Source: UBA830 sp002295635 (GTDB lineage: Bacteria; Pseudomonadota; Alphaproteobacteria; MPNO01; UBA830). Taken from it: 64,000 nucleotides of DNA. The translations under genes were made by a program, and so were the position numbers. The stretch covers positions 180,853 through 244,852 of the forward strand of contig DBHK01000025.1 in NCBI GenBank assembly GCA_002295635.1, in the 5' to 3' direction. The notes beneath the pieces are model-generated. The model was not told the origin of the DNA, did not search any database, and worked only from the letters and a program-made list of their open reading frames with translations. Of this stretch, positions 1-9,368 are shown in pieces; position 1 is the stretch's first letter; every line of letters begins with the position of its first letter.

Positions 1-963
1 GCAGACAAATGGCAGAATGTCGCCACTAGAAAGTGTGAAGGCCCAGAGGAATGTGGCAACCGCAAGCGACATGCTGATCGCCCAAGTCTTAACTTTCCCC
101 GTCCGTACTGCAATTTTTTGCCATACAGGCAGAAAAAGAGCTCCGCTCAGGAAATATGTAAATAGAAAAAGTCCGGAGAATTGCTCGGCTTCAAGACGGT
201 CTCGAATATAGAATAGCACTAACACAGCGGGAATTGCGCTGGCCAAACTGCTGACAAAAAATATGCCGTAAAAGTGGCGAGCCCATCGGTCGCGCATTAA
301 GCAAATAAAACCGGATGCTTGCGAGCCCGATACTTTGCGTCCCGAAACAATGGGTTGGTGCCGGCACCAGATATAGAACAGCCAAACACCTACGATAAAA
401 ATCGGCACTAAAATTAAGGTCAGCAGCGAGAAACTCGGTGCAGGCGCGAAAGTATCTTGGAGAACAGCGGGTAGGATTGACGCTGTCAAAATACCCAAAA
501 GAGCGAATGCCTCGCGGATCCCAGTCACTCTGGTTCGATCTGATGACGATACATTCCATAATCCGCCGAAAGCGTGGTAGTTGATTGTTACGATGCTGAA
601 ACCAGTCGTACAGAGCAATACTGATATCGCGAACCAGGTCAGCGGGTTTTCCTCGCCTAAAGTTGATAGCTTCGGATTGAACAAACCCGCAAAGCCGACC
701 AGCAACAAGACCCCACCGCCTATGACAATCTCGAGTCTATGTCGAGAAAACCGATCGCTCAGGACACCGATCAATGGGTCCTGAAGTGCATCGATTACGC
801 GAAGTAACATCAGGATGCCGCCGAGCAGCCCAATTGGCTGCATTAGGGCGGTTGCATAAAAATCTGGTGCGTGCAGATAAAGCGGTAGGCCCGCGAAAGA
901 CAGGGGCAGAGCTAAAGCTCCATAGAATATTAGCTTTGACCGGGCTGTTGGAGCTCCGGGCAT
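1..963 (-). CDS. GPH/MFS-type transporter, 3'-partial
   Basis: The gene runs off the left edge; 321 codons are visible from the ATG at 961-963. The protein is a run of hydrophobic segments with the motif DALQDPLIGVLSDR at residues 58-71, typical of the glycoside-pentoside-hexuronide (MFS_2) transporter group between helices 2 and 3. I read the frame to the edge without a stop, including a six-A run near 112-117 that is in frame. It starts 5 nt after the stop of the chalcone-isomerase-like gene, so it is the last visible member of the minus-strand lipid operon. MFS genes of this type are regular members of such clusters; substrate unknown, possibly a lipid. Confidence 0.8.
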   Translation of the reverse strand, partial: MPGAPTARSKLIFYGALALPLSFAGLPLYLHAPDFYATALMQPIGLLGGILMLLRVIDALQDPLIGVLSDRFSRHRLEIVIGGGVLLLVGFAGLFNPKLSTLGEENPLTWFAISVLLCTTGFSIVTINYHAFGGLWNVSSSDRTRVTGIREAFALLGILTASILPAVLQDTFAPAPSFSLLTLILVPIFIVGVWLFYIWCRHQPIVSGRKVSGSQASGFICLMRDRWARHFYGIFFVSSLASAIPAVLVLFYIRDRLEAEQFSGLFLFTYFLSGALFLPVWQKIAVRTGKVKTWAISMSLAVATFLWAFTLSSGDILPFVC

Positions 964-968
964 GGTAG

Positions 969-1502
969 CTATGTTCCTCCGAACAACGCTCGCCTCAAAT
1001 CTGGCTCCGACGTTCTTGCACCAAGCCAAATATCGAAAAACCGGCGAGTGAAAGCGGGGTCTTTGACCTCTCCAATTTTATTGCCGTCGCGGAAGAAAAC
1101 TGTATTGCCCTCATTATCTCTCACGCCGGTTAATCGTGTGCCGTCCGATACATTGGGGAAAATATCTTGAAGCTGCCCTCTCCAAGCGTTCAGCGTCAGA
1201 TCATCATAGAAGCCTTGGCCGCGCATTTCCGAAATTGTTCGGTCAACGATATCAGCTCCCTTGAGATCTCGGAGATATTTGAGGGAGAGCGCGAAGGGAG
1301 CGTCGGGGCGCCAACCGGTCATCGGCGCATATAGCTCCGCCCGATAGACATCCCAAAAAAGGATTGTGAGAATCCCTTCACCGATTTTTCTCGGATTTTC
1401 AATATACCGGGCCACCGTATCAACGGTCGAACCCGCAAAAGTGGGCCCTAGCGGGAGCCAAAATGCGACAATCACCACTGGCAGCATTCGATAACTAGGC
1501 AT
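969..1502 (-). CDS. chalcone-isomerase-like secreted protein
   Basis: 177 residues. Residues 1 to about 23 form a signal peptide (basic start, hydrophobic core, cleavage near TFAGS). The rest resembles the bacterial chalcone isomerase-like domain (Chalcone_3 type), with the pattern ILTILFWDVYRAELYAP and a fasciclin-free alpha/beta body; these proteins are thought to bind fatty acids or lipids and are not known to be real chalcone isomerases. The start chosen overlaps the stop of the methyltransferase gene by 8 nt (1495-1502), arguing for translational coupling; a longer reading frame upstream has no signal sequence at its start. The setting suggests handling of a modified lipid at the periplasm, which is inference. 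Confidence 0.72.
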   Translation of the reverse strand: MPSYRMLPVVIVAFWLPLGPTFAGSTVDTVARYIENPRKIGEGILTILFWDVYRAELYAPMTGWRPDAPFALSLKYLRDLKGADIVDRTISEMRGQGFYDDLTLNAWRGQLQDIFPNVSDGTRLTGVRDNEGNTVFFRDGNKIGEVKDPAFTRRFFDIWLGARTSEPDLRRALFGGT

Positions 1503-2664
1503 GACGCAATTCCACCTGCATAACATTAGTCCGGCCGCTGCGGAACGCACCCGAACATGATGAAAGGTAAAAGCGCCACAGTCTGATAAATTTATCATCA
1601 AAGCCAAGGTCTCGGACCTGTTTGTATTTTTGGTCAAAAGTTGCAAGCCACCTATCGAGGGTTTCGGCGTAGTCTCCGCCAAATCTATATGTATCGTCTA
1701 TTCGGAGGCCAGAGTGCGCGGCCTCCTCCCGGAAACGCTTTTCGCTTGGCAGAAGCCCGCCGGGAAAAATGCTATCCCGAATTGCATCGCCCCCACGTCG
1801 GTACGTTTCGAAATAATCGTCATCAATCGTTATAGCTTGGATGATTGCCAGACCTTTCGGATCAAGCTGCGTTTTCAACCGGTCGAAGTACGTTCTCCAG
1901 TATCTTTCTCCAACCGCTTCAAACATTTCAATCGACACGATAGATTCAAAGCTACGGCGCGGTTCCCGATAATCCTCGAGCCTAATATCTGCCTGACTGC
2001 CGACTACCTTCAGTCGCGCTCGCGCATAGCTCGCTTGTCCCGGTGAAATAGTCAGCCCGGTCACGTGATGATCCCGTTCTGCAATTGCGCGCTCGGCGAA
2101 CCCGCCCCAACCGCATCCGATCTCCAGTACATCTCTGGCCACCCCACCTAGCCTATCCAGAATACGGTCGTACTTGGCGAGTTGCCCATTCATTAGCGAG
2201 GTATCGGGTTTGGTAAAAATAGCAGACGAATAGCTCATGGTAGGATCCAACCAAAGCGCATAGAAGTCGTTACCGAGATCGTAGTGGGCGTAAATATTGG
2301 AAAGGGCGCGACGGCGAGTGTTGGGTTTCAGTTGCCGAGAAAGCCAGAAAAGGGATCTCTTTACTGGGCTACCGGCTATCAGCCTGCCGAGCGCGGCCTC
2401 GTTCCTAAATGCGAATTCAACGAGTGCCCCGATATCGTCGCTATCCCATTTTCCCGCCTGATGATCCCGAGCGAAGGCCGCATCTCCGCCGACCGCCATG
2501 TTACATAGTACATCGGGGGAATGGATATCCAGATGGGCTTTTGGTCCTGATAAACTGCCCGAAAAGTCGTAACTGCAACCATCGTGAAGAATAATCCGAA
2601 TGGAGCCGTATTCTATTCTTTCTAAAGATTTAAGGACCATTTCGTCCGTGTTCTTGTGCAGCAT
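1495..2664 (-). CDS. cyclopropane-fatty-acyl-phospholipid synthase-like methyltransferase
   Basis: 389 residues, the usual size for the family. It carries the conserved YAHYDLGNDFY segment at 125-135 and the SAM-binding motif VLEIGCGWGG at 179-188, followed by the acidic lid region. Family enzymes move a methyl(ene) group from SAM to a double bond of a phospholipid acyl chain at the membrane face. Relatives in clusters with an FAD amine-oxidase-like partner include enzymes that add a methyl branch on the way to furan fatty acids in Rhodobacter; which of the two products is made here cannot be told. An internal ATG at codon 9 is an alternative start. It is followed with overlap by the chalcone-isomerase-like gene. 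Confidence 0.85.
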   Translation of the reverse strand: MLHKNTDEMVLKSLERIEYGSIRIILHDGCSYDFSGSLSGPKAHLDIHSPDVLCNMAVGGDAAFARDHQAGKWDSDDIGALVEFAFRNEAALGRLIAGSPVKRSLFWLSRQLKPNTRRRALSNIYAHYDLGNDFYALWLDPTMSYSSAIFTKPDTSLMNGQLAKYDRILDRLGGVARDVLEIGCGWGGFAERAIAERDHHVTGLTISPGQASYARARLKVVGSQADIRLEDYREPRRSFESIVSIEMFEAVGERYWRTYFDRLKTQLDPKGLAIIQAITIDDDYFETYRRGGDAIRDSIFPGGLLPSEKRFREEAAHSGLRIDDTYRFGGDYAETLDRWLATFDQKYKQVRDLGFDDKFIRLWRFYLSSCSGAFRSGRTNVMQVELRHA

Positions 2665-2789
2665 ATGGCCAAGCCCCGTTGCTATTAGGTGGACGCTTAA
2701 GCGGTTATCTCTCGAGAAGAATTACGCGCGATTTTCTGTCCTAGATTTATTGAATATCACTCCATTTAAGCTCGCCACAACCCCGGGGG

Positions 2790-4061
2790 TCAAACCGTCC
2801 AATTCGGCGATGTCCCGAGACCTGAGGCAACCCTCAAAGCGCTCCATACGCCGTCCTCATGAAAGCCATATCGCTGCCAAGCTCCACAATACCAGGTGCC
2901 GCGCATGCCTTGTATTTCCTGAATCAGGCCCTGAGCATCTATTGCGGCCTTATCGAATATGGGGTGTTCAAATTCGAATTCGTCATAGACCAGTTCCGGA
3001 TCAGCAGAACGGATCGGGTTTAGCGTCTCAAACAGAGGAAAACGATAATCGAGAGATTGCAGACGGTTCATCCAGTAGGACATAGTTACGTCGGGTGTGT
3101 TGCGGTTCCGGTGTTCCATAATATAGGCCCAGCTCGACCATGCGTTGCGCCGGCGAGGCATGAAAGATGGGTCACCGTGCAGTACTGTCCGGTTTTTCTG
3201 GAACTTGAAGACAGAGAGAATTTCGCGCTCCCGTTCCGTCGGAGTATCCAGTAGCGCTAGGGCTTGGTCGGCATGGCAAGCCAGCACGACCTTATCAAAG
3301 GCATTACGCGACCCGTCTTCTGCGGTGACAAAACATTGGCCAACCTCTGTCGCCGGGCGCTCGATTCGCACCGCACCGGAAGGGCGTATGCACCCGGAAA
3401 AGGCGTCTTTTAAGCGGCGGACATACTCGCGAGCACCGCCAGTAACTGTATACCACTGAGGCTGATTACTCAGCGTTAAGAGACCGTGATTTTTAAAAAA
3501 GCGGATGAATGTCGCGGCTGGAAATTCCATCATGGTTTCTGGGGGACAACTCCATATAGCACTGCCCATGGGCACAAGAAAGTAACGCCGAAACCAAGCG
3601 CCCATAGACAGTTCATCTAGACAGTCTCCCAACGTAAAGTCAGTCTCCCGTGTTAGAAAATTTGGCGACTGGCGAAAGAACCGCACTACGTCGCTCATCA
3701 TTCGCCAATACGCGGGCCGCGCGAGGTTCCGCTTTTGAGCAAATACGTTCCAAAATTTAGGTGTCCCGTATTCTAGCCATCCCTCGTCCACCGTTAATCC
3801 GAAGGACATATCGGATTTCTGTACCGGTACATTCAGCTCGGCAAATAGTTGGGCCAGCAGAGGATAGTTACGATAATTGAAAACAATAAACCCAGTATCA
3901 ACAGGTATATCTTCAGACGCGCCTTCCGGACGAATCAGCACGGTTCGGGTGTGCCCCCCGAAGTGTCTGCTTTTCTCGAAAATGGTGACGTCATGCATCC
4001 CGTCAAGTAGATAGGCTGCGGACAGACCAGAAATACCACTGCCAACTATAGCTATTTTCAT
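2790..4061 (-). CDS. FAD-dependent amine-oxidase-like oxidoreductase
   Basis: 423 residues with an N-terminal FAD-binding Rossmann motif (GSGISGL at 7-13), a following acidic end (FEKS) and a second dinucleotide-contact motif (GGHTRT). The full pattern matches the NAD(P)/FAD-binding proteins that sit upstream of cyclopropane-synthase-like genes in many proteobacteria and act on fatty acyl chains (desaturase or furan-forming roles have been reported for Rhodobacter members). It is the first gene of the minus-strand operon, with 125 nt to the methyltransferase. In many genomes a DUF1365 gene lies between the two; none is present here. No convincing ECF sigma promoter was found upstream. Confidence 0.82.
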   Translation of the reverse strand: MKIAIVGSGISGLSAAYLLDGMHDVTIFEKSRHFGGHTRTVLIRPEGASEDIPVDTGFIVFNYRNYPLLAQLFAELNVPVQKSDMSFGLTVDEGWLEYGTPKFWNVFAQKRNLARPAYWRMMSDVVRFFRQSPNFLTRETDFTLGDCLDELSMGAWFRRYFLVPMGSAIWSCPPETMMEFPAATFIRFFKNHGLLTLSNQPQWYTVTGGAREYVRRLKDAFSGCIRPSGAVRIERPATEVGQCFVTAEDGSRNAFDKVVLACHADQALALLDTPTEREREILSVFKFQKNRTVLHGDPSFMPRRRNAWSSWAYIMEHRNRNTPDVTMSYWMNRLQSLDYRFPLFETLNPIRSADPELVYDEFEFEHPIFDKAAIDAQGLIQEIQGMRGTWYCGAWQRYGFHEDGVWSALRVASGLGTSPNWTV

Positions 4062-4171
4062 TTTCGATCTCTGTTTATCTACCGGATTTACGTCGTTCTA
4101 CAGGTAACGGATTATCATACCACACAGACACCCCGGCGAATCTTGGTGTTCCTTAGGAAAGGGGAAAACAA

Positions 4172-4897
4172 ATGAACGAACTTGCAACCCTGCTTCGCGA
4201 CTTAGTAGTAGCCAACCGAATTCTCGCCAATGAGAACGTGGTCGACGCATACGGCCATGTTAGCGTCCGTAACCCCAACAACCCAGACCGCTACTTTTTA
4301 TCCTGTTCGCGCAGCCCGGAATTGGTCCAGCGGAGCGACCTCATGCAATTCGAACTGGACGGCGCACCAGTCGACGGTGATTCGCGAAATCCCTATCTTG
4401 AGCGATTTATCCACGGCGCCGTCTATGAACGGAACCCGACCATACAGGCCGTGGTGCACAGCCACGCCGAGGAAGTTCTGCCCTTTACCATATCGCAACA
4501 ACCGCTGTTACCGGTAATCCATTCAGCTGGGCTTATGGGCCCGAAACCGCTGGTTTGGGACATTGCTGATAAATTTGGTGATACGACACTCCTTGTTGTC
4601 AACATGGATCAGGGCCGGGATCTCGCTGAGGCGCTCGTAAGTCACCGTATCGTTCTAATGCGCGGCCACGGTTTCGTCGCCGCAGGGAGATCACTATCGG
4701 AGGTCATTCGACTATCGGTGATGTTACCCCGAAATGCGCGGGTCCTAACGACAGCACTTCAGTTCGGCGGCCTGAAGCCACTATCTTCCGCCGAAGTTGC
4801 CCTCCGCGAAGACATGAATCCAGATGGAAAGGAATTCTATCGTGCTTGGGAGTACTGGGCGGCACGGGCCGGCTGTTCAGAGATGCTGGACGGATAA
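4172..4897 (+). CDS. class II aldolase/adducin family protein
   Basis: 241 residues, full length for the family. Metal-binding histidines are visible: H96 and H98 in VVHSHAEE and H166 in LMRGHGF; family members use a divalent metal to cleave or isomerise sugar phosphates or related hydroxy-acids. A strong purine-rich ribosome site (GGAAAGGGG) precedes the ATG. It faces the molybdopterin hydroxylase gene (stops 61 nt apart) and is divergent from the lipid operon. A glycine-rich loop and acid needed in true fuculose aldolases cannot be verified, so a decarboxylase or isomerase role is as likely. Substrate unknown. Confidence 0.75.
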   Translation: MNELATLLRDLVVANRILANENVVDAYGHVSVRNPNNPDRYFLSCSRSPELVQRSDLMQFELDGAPVDGDSRNPYLERFIHGAVYERNPTIQAVVHSHAEEVLPFTISQQPLLPVIHSAGLMGPKPLVWDIADKFGDTTLLVVNMDQGRDLAEALVSHRIVLMRGHGFVAAGRSLSEVIRLSVMLPRNARVLTTALQFGGLKPLSSAEVALREDMNPDGKEFYRAWEYWAARAGCSEMLDG

Positions 4898-4958
4898 GCA
4901 GATTGTTGCAGCCGCACACATTGGATTAAGAAACCGGATCGTAATTTATCGATAGAAG

Positions 4959-7292
4959 CTAGTCGGCAAGACTAACTCTTAGCGCCCGCCAAACCTTCTC
5001 TGGCGTCGCCGGCATTTCGATGGTAGTTCCGCCAGCGTTGTGTAGCGCATCATTGACAGCATTCATCACCGCCGGCATAGCGCCGACTGTTCCAGACTCA
5101 CCAACCCCCTTTACGCCCAGTGGGTTGCGGGCAGTAGGCACCTCGTTGGCGGCTATATTAAAATTGCAAAAATCGTCAGCCCGCGGCATGCAGTAATCCA
5201 TAAATGAGCCTGTTAGAAGCTGGCCTGAGTCTCGTTCGTAGTTTATATCCTCCATAAGGATCTGGCCCGCGCCTTGAACAATACCGCCGTGGATTTGGCC
5301 GTCGAATAGCAGGGGATTCAGAATTGTGCCGGCATCATCGATGGCAGTGTAACGAACCAGTTCTACCCGCCCAGTATCGGTATCTACCTCAACCTCGGCT
5401 ACGTGTACTCCGTTAGGAAATGTTGATCCGTCCCCGGAACTAGCACCGAATTGACCGTGCTCGTATAAACCTGGCTCGATATCCGGCGGTAACTTTGGTT
5501 TGACATAGGCGGTCTTAGCAACATCCTCAAGACTTACTGATCGGTCTGTGCCGACCACTGTGAAAGCTCCATCACCAAATGCGATATCGCCCTCCGCAGC
5601 TTCGAGCATATGAGCAGCGATGCGCTTGCCCTTTTCAATGATCTTGTCCGCAGCCTCCACAATGGCAGCACTAACGAACACAGCAACACGCGCATTAAAC
5701 GTGCCAACACCATGGGCCACTTTATCCGTGTCCCCATAGCGATAGACCACCTTTTCCGGTTCAACTCCCAGTCTGTCGGAGAGCACCTGCTTAAAGGTGG
5801 TGCCGTGGCCCTGGCCGTGATCCATAGCGCCCGAAAGCATCGTGACTCCTCCGGTTGCATCGAAGCGGATTTCGATATGCTCGAAATTTGTGTTGGCAAC
5901 ACCAGTGATCGAGTTCGATGTTCCGAAACCCAACAATTTCCCGCGTTTTTTTGCTTCGATGCGACGGGTCTCTATATCTTTATAACCGGCCGCAACGAGA
6001 CATTCTTCATAGTTTCCGGTGAAATCCCCACAATCAAAGTAATCGCCCATCGATGTTCTGAACGGCAGCGCGTCGGGGGGTATCGTATTGCGCCGACGTA
6101 GTTCTACCGCGTCAATACCGATTTGGCGTGCTGCAACATCCACCATGACTTCTAATACATGGACGGGTTCTGGTTTCGCGCCGCCTCGGTATTGAGCATT
6201 GCTCATCATATTTGTTAGAACACCGGTAACTTGCGCAAAGACTGCAGGGATCCCGTAGACGCCGGCTAGTCCGCCAAGGCCACTAGTGGCACACCCAACG
6301 TTCCGGTCCGTCGTATAATAAGCCCCGATGGGCACCTTGGTATGGGTGCGTAGGCCGAGGAATATACCATCTTCGTCCAGTGCAAGTTCCGCTTCCACAA
6401 AACCACCCCGAGCGTGATCATCACTGAGGATACTCTCGGTGCGTTCCGCGATCCATTTCACCGGTCGGCCAGTTACCTCGGATGCCCAGAGGCTGAGTGC
6501 ATATTCCGGGTAAACCCCGCCGCGGATCCCGAACCCTCCGCCCATATTGTCACATACAACATGTAACTTGGACTGCGGCATCTTAAATATCTGCCCGGCA
6601 ATCTGCTGTCGCATACCATGCACCGATTGCACGGTGGCACGCAGGTTATAACGGTCTTCGAATTCGTCATAGTGACCAATACAGCCTCGATTTTCCATTG
6701 CATTGCCGGCCACCCGGTTAACACAAACCCGGTGGCGGACTAGATGTGTCGCCCCTTTGAAAGCTGCCTCCGTCGCCTGCTCATCACCGCGCTTGTAAGT
6801 AAAAGCCTCGTTGTCAGGATTTTCCTCCCAAACTGAAGCGTGGCCAGAGTCGAGCGCGTCGTCCAGTGACGCGAGAACAGGAAGCGAATTAAATTCGAAT
6901 TCGATTAGTTCGGCGGCGTCTTTTGCCTGATTTACCGTTTCTGCGACGATAAACGCAATCGCCTCGCCGACATATCGCACGCGCCCCTGAGCCAGTAGAG
7001 GCCTAATCCGAACAAAGCCATCCGACCCATCTATCTTCTTACAGGGTGTTAGTACACCTATATTTCCAAGATCCCGTGCCGCCAAGTCGTCTCCAGTCAG
7101 TATTGCCAGCACCCCAGGCGCAGTCCGCGCCGGATCGACGTTCAGTGATAAGATTTCGGCATGCGCAACCGGTGAGCGAAAAACCACGGCATGAACGAGG
7201 TTGAGCGCAGAAACGTCATCAAGATATCGGCCACGTCCCTGCAGCAATCGAAGATCTTCCTCTCGAACAATGGGCGCACCAATCCTAGTCAT
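4959..7292 (-). CDS. xanthine dehydrogenase-family molybdopterin-binding large subunit
   Basis: 777 residues from the ATG at 7290-7292, preceded by GAGGGAGAAGGT; an upstream in-frame ATG lacks such a site. The N-terminal fusion domain (MTRIGAPIVREEDLRLLQG) and the Moco domains are complete: GGGFG at 251-255, the active-site loop AQYRGGAKPE at 366-375, and the catalytic-base glutamate in GVKGVGESG near the C-terminus. The loop matches form II (AYRG type) rather than the AYxCSFR loop of true CO dehydrogenase, so CO oxidation is unlikely. Enzymes of this group hydroxylate aldehydes or heterocycles and need 2Fe-2S and FAD subunits, neither of which lies beside it. The partner subunits may be elsewhere. 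Confidence 0.85.
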   Translation of the reverse strand: MTRIGAPIVREEDLRLLQGRGRYLDDVSALNLVHAVVFRSPVAHAEILSLNVDPARTAPGVLAILTGDDLAARDLGNIGVLTPCKKIDGSDGFVRIRPLLAQGRVRYVGEAIAFIVAETVNQAKDAAELIEFEFNSLPVLASLDDALDSGHASVWEENPDNEAFTYKRGDEQATEAAFKGATHLVRHRVCVNRVAGNAMENRGCIGHYDEFEDRYNLRATVQSVHGMRQQIAGQIFKMPQSKLHVVCDNMGGGFGIRGGVYPEYALSLWASEVTGRPVKWIAERTESILSDDHARGGFVEAELALDEDGIFLGLRTHTKVPIGAYYTTDRNVGCATSGLGGLAGVYGIPAVFAQVTGVLTNMMSNAQYRGGAKPEPVHVLEVMVDVAARQIGIDAVELRRRNTIPPDALPFRTSMGDYFDCGDFTGNYEECLVAAGYKDIETRRIEAKKRGKLLGFGTSNSITGVANTNFEHIEIRFDATGGVTMLSGAMDHGQGHGTTFKQVLSDRLGVEPEKVVYRYGDTDKVAHGVGTFNARVAVFVSAAIVEAADKIIEKGKRIAAHMLEAAEGDIAFGDGAFTVVGTDRSVSLEDVAKTAYVKPKLPPDIEPGLYEHGQFGASSGDGSTFPNGVHVAEVEVDTDTGRVELVRYTAIDDAGTILNPLLFDGQIHGGIVQGAGQILMEDINYERDSGQLLTGSFMDYCMPRADDFCNFNIAANEVPTARNPLGVKGVGESGTVGAMPAVMNAVNDALHNAGGTTIEMPATPEKVWRALRVSLAD

Positions 7293-7452
7293 ACCTTCTC
7301 CCTCATAGCCGGTTTTTGTTGCCAGATACAATCAGGCCGCCTTTTGTAGTCCGCGACCCGACCCATTTACAGTTCTCAACCAAGTATCCAAATACTAGTA
7401 GGGGGGAGCGCTCTATCTGTTCATCTCGGATACACCGTTCTCCGAAAAGCTT

Positions 7453-8394
7453 TTAACAGCTATTTTCAGGGCGGCCGCGCATTAAACGGTCGACAATATC
7501 CTCGAACTGCTCGAGCGACTGGTATTTCACGCGAAGATAGCCACCGGTGCCATCAAAGGTTATCTCAACCTTGGCGCCAAGCCCGTTGGAAAGTTCGCGC
7601 TCAATGGCCTGCGTGTCGGTGTCGCTAGGGATCGGCCGTTTTCTTCCGACGAAGGATGATTTACCAGCCCTTTTATCACGAGACTTTTTGCCGAGGAGTT
7701 CTGTTTGGCGTACGCTTAGACCATCGGTCACGATCTTCAGCGCCAGTCTGGTCGGATCTTGCGCGGACAGGATTGCTCGGGCGTGCCCCACTGTAAGCCT
7801 ACCATCCTCGAGCATCTCCTGCACTTTCTTTGGTAGATAAAGTAAGCGCATCATATTAGCGACGTGGCTCCTGCTCTTACCGACGACCCTGGCTACCTGT
7901 TCCTGCGTTTTACCGAAATCTTTGGACAGCCGGGCAAGTGCCTTTGCTTCCTCTAACGGCGATAGCTCGTCTCGCTGAATATTCTCGATTAGGGCTACTG
8001 CAAGCGCCTCGGCATCAGAGAAGTCCCGGACGATGACCGGGGCTTCGTGAGCTTTAGCTAGCTGCGCGGCACGCCAGCGGCGTTCACCGGCTACGATTTC
8101 AAAAGTATTCTCACTGTTTCGCACTGGTCGTACGATCAAGGGCTGTAGTATGCCCTGTTCCCGGATCGATTCTGTAAGTTCCCCCAATGCCACATCGTCA
8201 AAATGTCGCCGAGGCTGAAGCGGGTTCGGTATAAGCCTAGCAATGGGAACAACTCGCATACCCCGGGCATCGGCCTCTCGGCCCCCCGGGCTTGCGGGCG
8301 CCGCAGAGGTTGCAGAAAGACTGGATTTTTGGTCGCCAAAAAGCGCTTCTAGACCTCGGCCCAATTGACGTGGCCGGCTATTTTCATCACTCAT
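7453..8394 (-). CDS. parB: chromosome-partitioning protein ParB
   Basis: 313 residues. It begins with the ParA-contact sequence RQLGRGLEALFG, then the ParB/Srx CTPase domain with NPLQPRRHFD and GERRWRAA, a helix-turn-helix for parS binding (KTQEQVARVVGKSRSHVANM region) and a C-terminal dimer domain. It binds parS, spreads as a CTP-dependent clamp and loads SMC in its homologues. The start at 8392-8394 has the site GGAGGAACAAGGC and overlaps the parA stop by 8 nt; an ATG 27 nt upstream is less well placed. Two parS sites lie 1.5 and 3.5 kb upstream in the same operon. Confidence 0.96.
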   Translation of the reverse strand: MSDENSRPRQLGRGLEALFGDQKSSLSATSAAPASPGGREADARGMRVVPIARLIPNPLQPRRHFDDVALGELTESIREQGILQPLIVRPVRNSENTFEIVAGERRWRAAQLAKAHEAPVIVRDFSDAEALAVALIENIQRDELSPLEEAKALARLSKDFGKTQEQVARVVGKSRSHVANMMRLLYLPKKVQEMLEDGRLTVGHARAILSAQDPTRLALKIVTDGLSVRQTELLGKKSRDKRAGKSSFVGRKRPIPSDTDTQAIERELSNGLGAKVEITFDGTGGYLRVKYQSLEQFEDIVDRLMRGRPENSC

Positions 8395-9307
8395 GCCTTG
8401 TTCCTCCGGCGGTTGGGTCATTACCTCTTAAGGTTGTATTTCTTTCCTCCCTTTGAGATTCGTGCCGGCGCAAAACCTCGCTCGCCAGATGGACATATGC
8501 TTGGGATCCGGCGCAAGCCAAATCGTAAATAAGTACCGGCTGTCCGTGAGAAGGAGCCTCTGAGACACGTACATTTCTTGGTATAACGGTATCGTAGACA
8601 CTATCTCCGAAGTAGTTCCGCACATCGTCTTCTACTAGGGACGACAATTTGTTCCGAGAATCATACATAGTAAGAACTATCCCCTCAATATTCAACCCTG
8701 GGTTGAATCGTTCGGTAACTCTATCGATTGTGCGTACAAGCTGGCTCAGCCCCTCGAGGGCAAGAAACTCACACTGCAGCGGCACCAATACAGAATCCGA
8801 GGCAACTAGCCCGTTCAGCGTTAGCAACCCCAGCGCGGGCGGACAGTCAATCAAGATGTAATCGAACCGTTTTGCCTCTCTACGAAGGGCGTCGCGCAAA
8901 CGGCGCTCTCGTCCTTCCAGATCTACTAGTTCCAGCTCTGCTGCTGATAGGTCGATAGTGGATGGGATAACCCCCAATCCCGGCACCCGTGTTTCAATCA
9001 TCGCGGCGTCGAACTCGACTGCACCCAGCAGAAGGTTATACGTCCCGATGGTGCGCTGATCGCGATCAATACCAAGGCCGGTCGATGCATTCCCCTGTGG
9101 GTCCAGGTCGACTAAGAGCACTCGGCTACCGGCCGCCGCTAATGCCGTCGCTAGGTTGATAGCGGTAGTGGTCTTGCCAACACCGCCTTTCTGGTTAGCC
9201 ACTGAAATAATACGCCCACTTTCATGACCCCCTACGCGGCCTCTCGGGGCGTCCTGCTCTGTGAACACCCTGTCAGCGGGGAGGGCCTCAAGCATCTCTT
9301 TTTCCAT
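8387..9307 (-). CDS. parA: chromosome-partitioning ATPase ParA
   Basis: 306 residues. The deviant Walker A motif KGGVGKTT (40-47) and switch I (DLDPQGNAS) and Walker B (DYILIDCPP) are intact. An N-terminal extension of about 30 residues precedes the core, common in alphaproteobacterial ParA. It forms the nucleoid gradient that moves ParB-parS complexes after origin duplication. It sits 61 nt after rsmG and overlaps parB by 8 nt, giving balanced production of the pair. Confidence 0.96.
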   Translation of the reverse strand: MEKEMLEALPADRVFTEQDAPRGRVGGHESGRIISVANQKGGVGKTTTAINLATALAAAGSRVLLVDLDPQGNASTGLGIDRDQRTIGTYNLLLGAVEFDAAMIETRVPGLGVIPSTIDLSAAELELVDLEGRERRLRDALRREAKRFDYILIDCPPALGLLTLNGLVASDSVLVPLQCEFLALEGLSQLVRTIDRVTERFNPGLNIEGIVLTMYDSRNKLSSLVEDDVRNYFGDSVYDTVIPRNVRVSEAPSHGQPVLIYDLACAGSQAYVHLASEVLRRHESQREERNTTLRGNDPTAGGTRHE

Positions 9308-9368
9308 TAGTACAGACCTATGGGTTCGTCGCCACCACGCGGAGCGCCTGTTTCCGACAATAAAATCC

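Noticed and set aside
99..132. Apparent frameshift in the partial transporter gene
   Set aside because: A first reading lost one base of the six-base T run; with all six the frame is open to the edge and matches family sequence.
4959..7292. Aerobic CO dehydrogenase
   Set aside because: The loop is AQYRGGAKPE, not the AYxCSFR loop of form I CODH, and small and medium subunits are missing.
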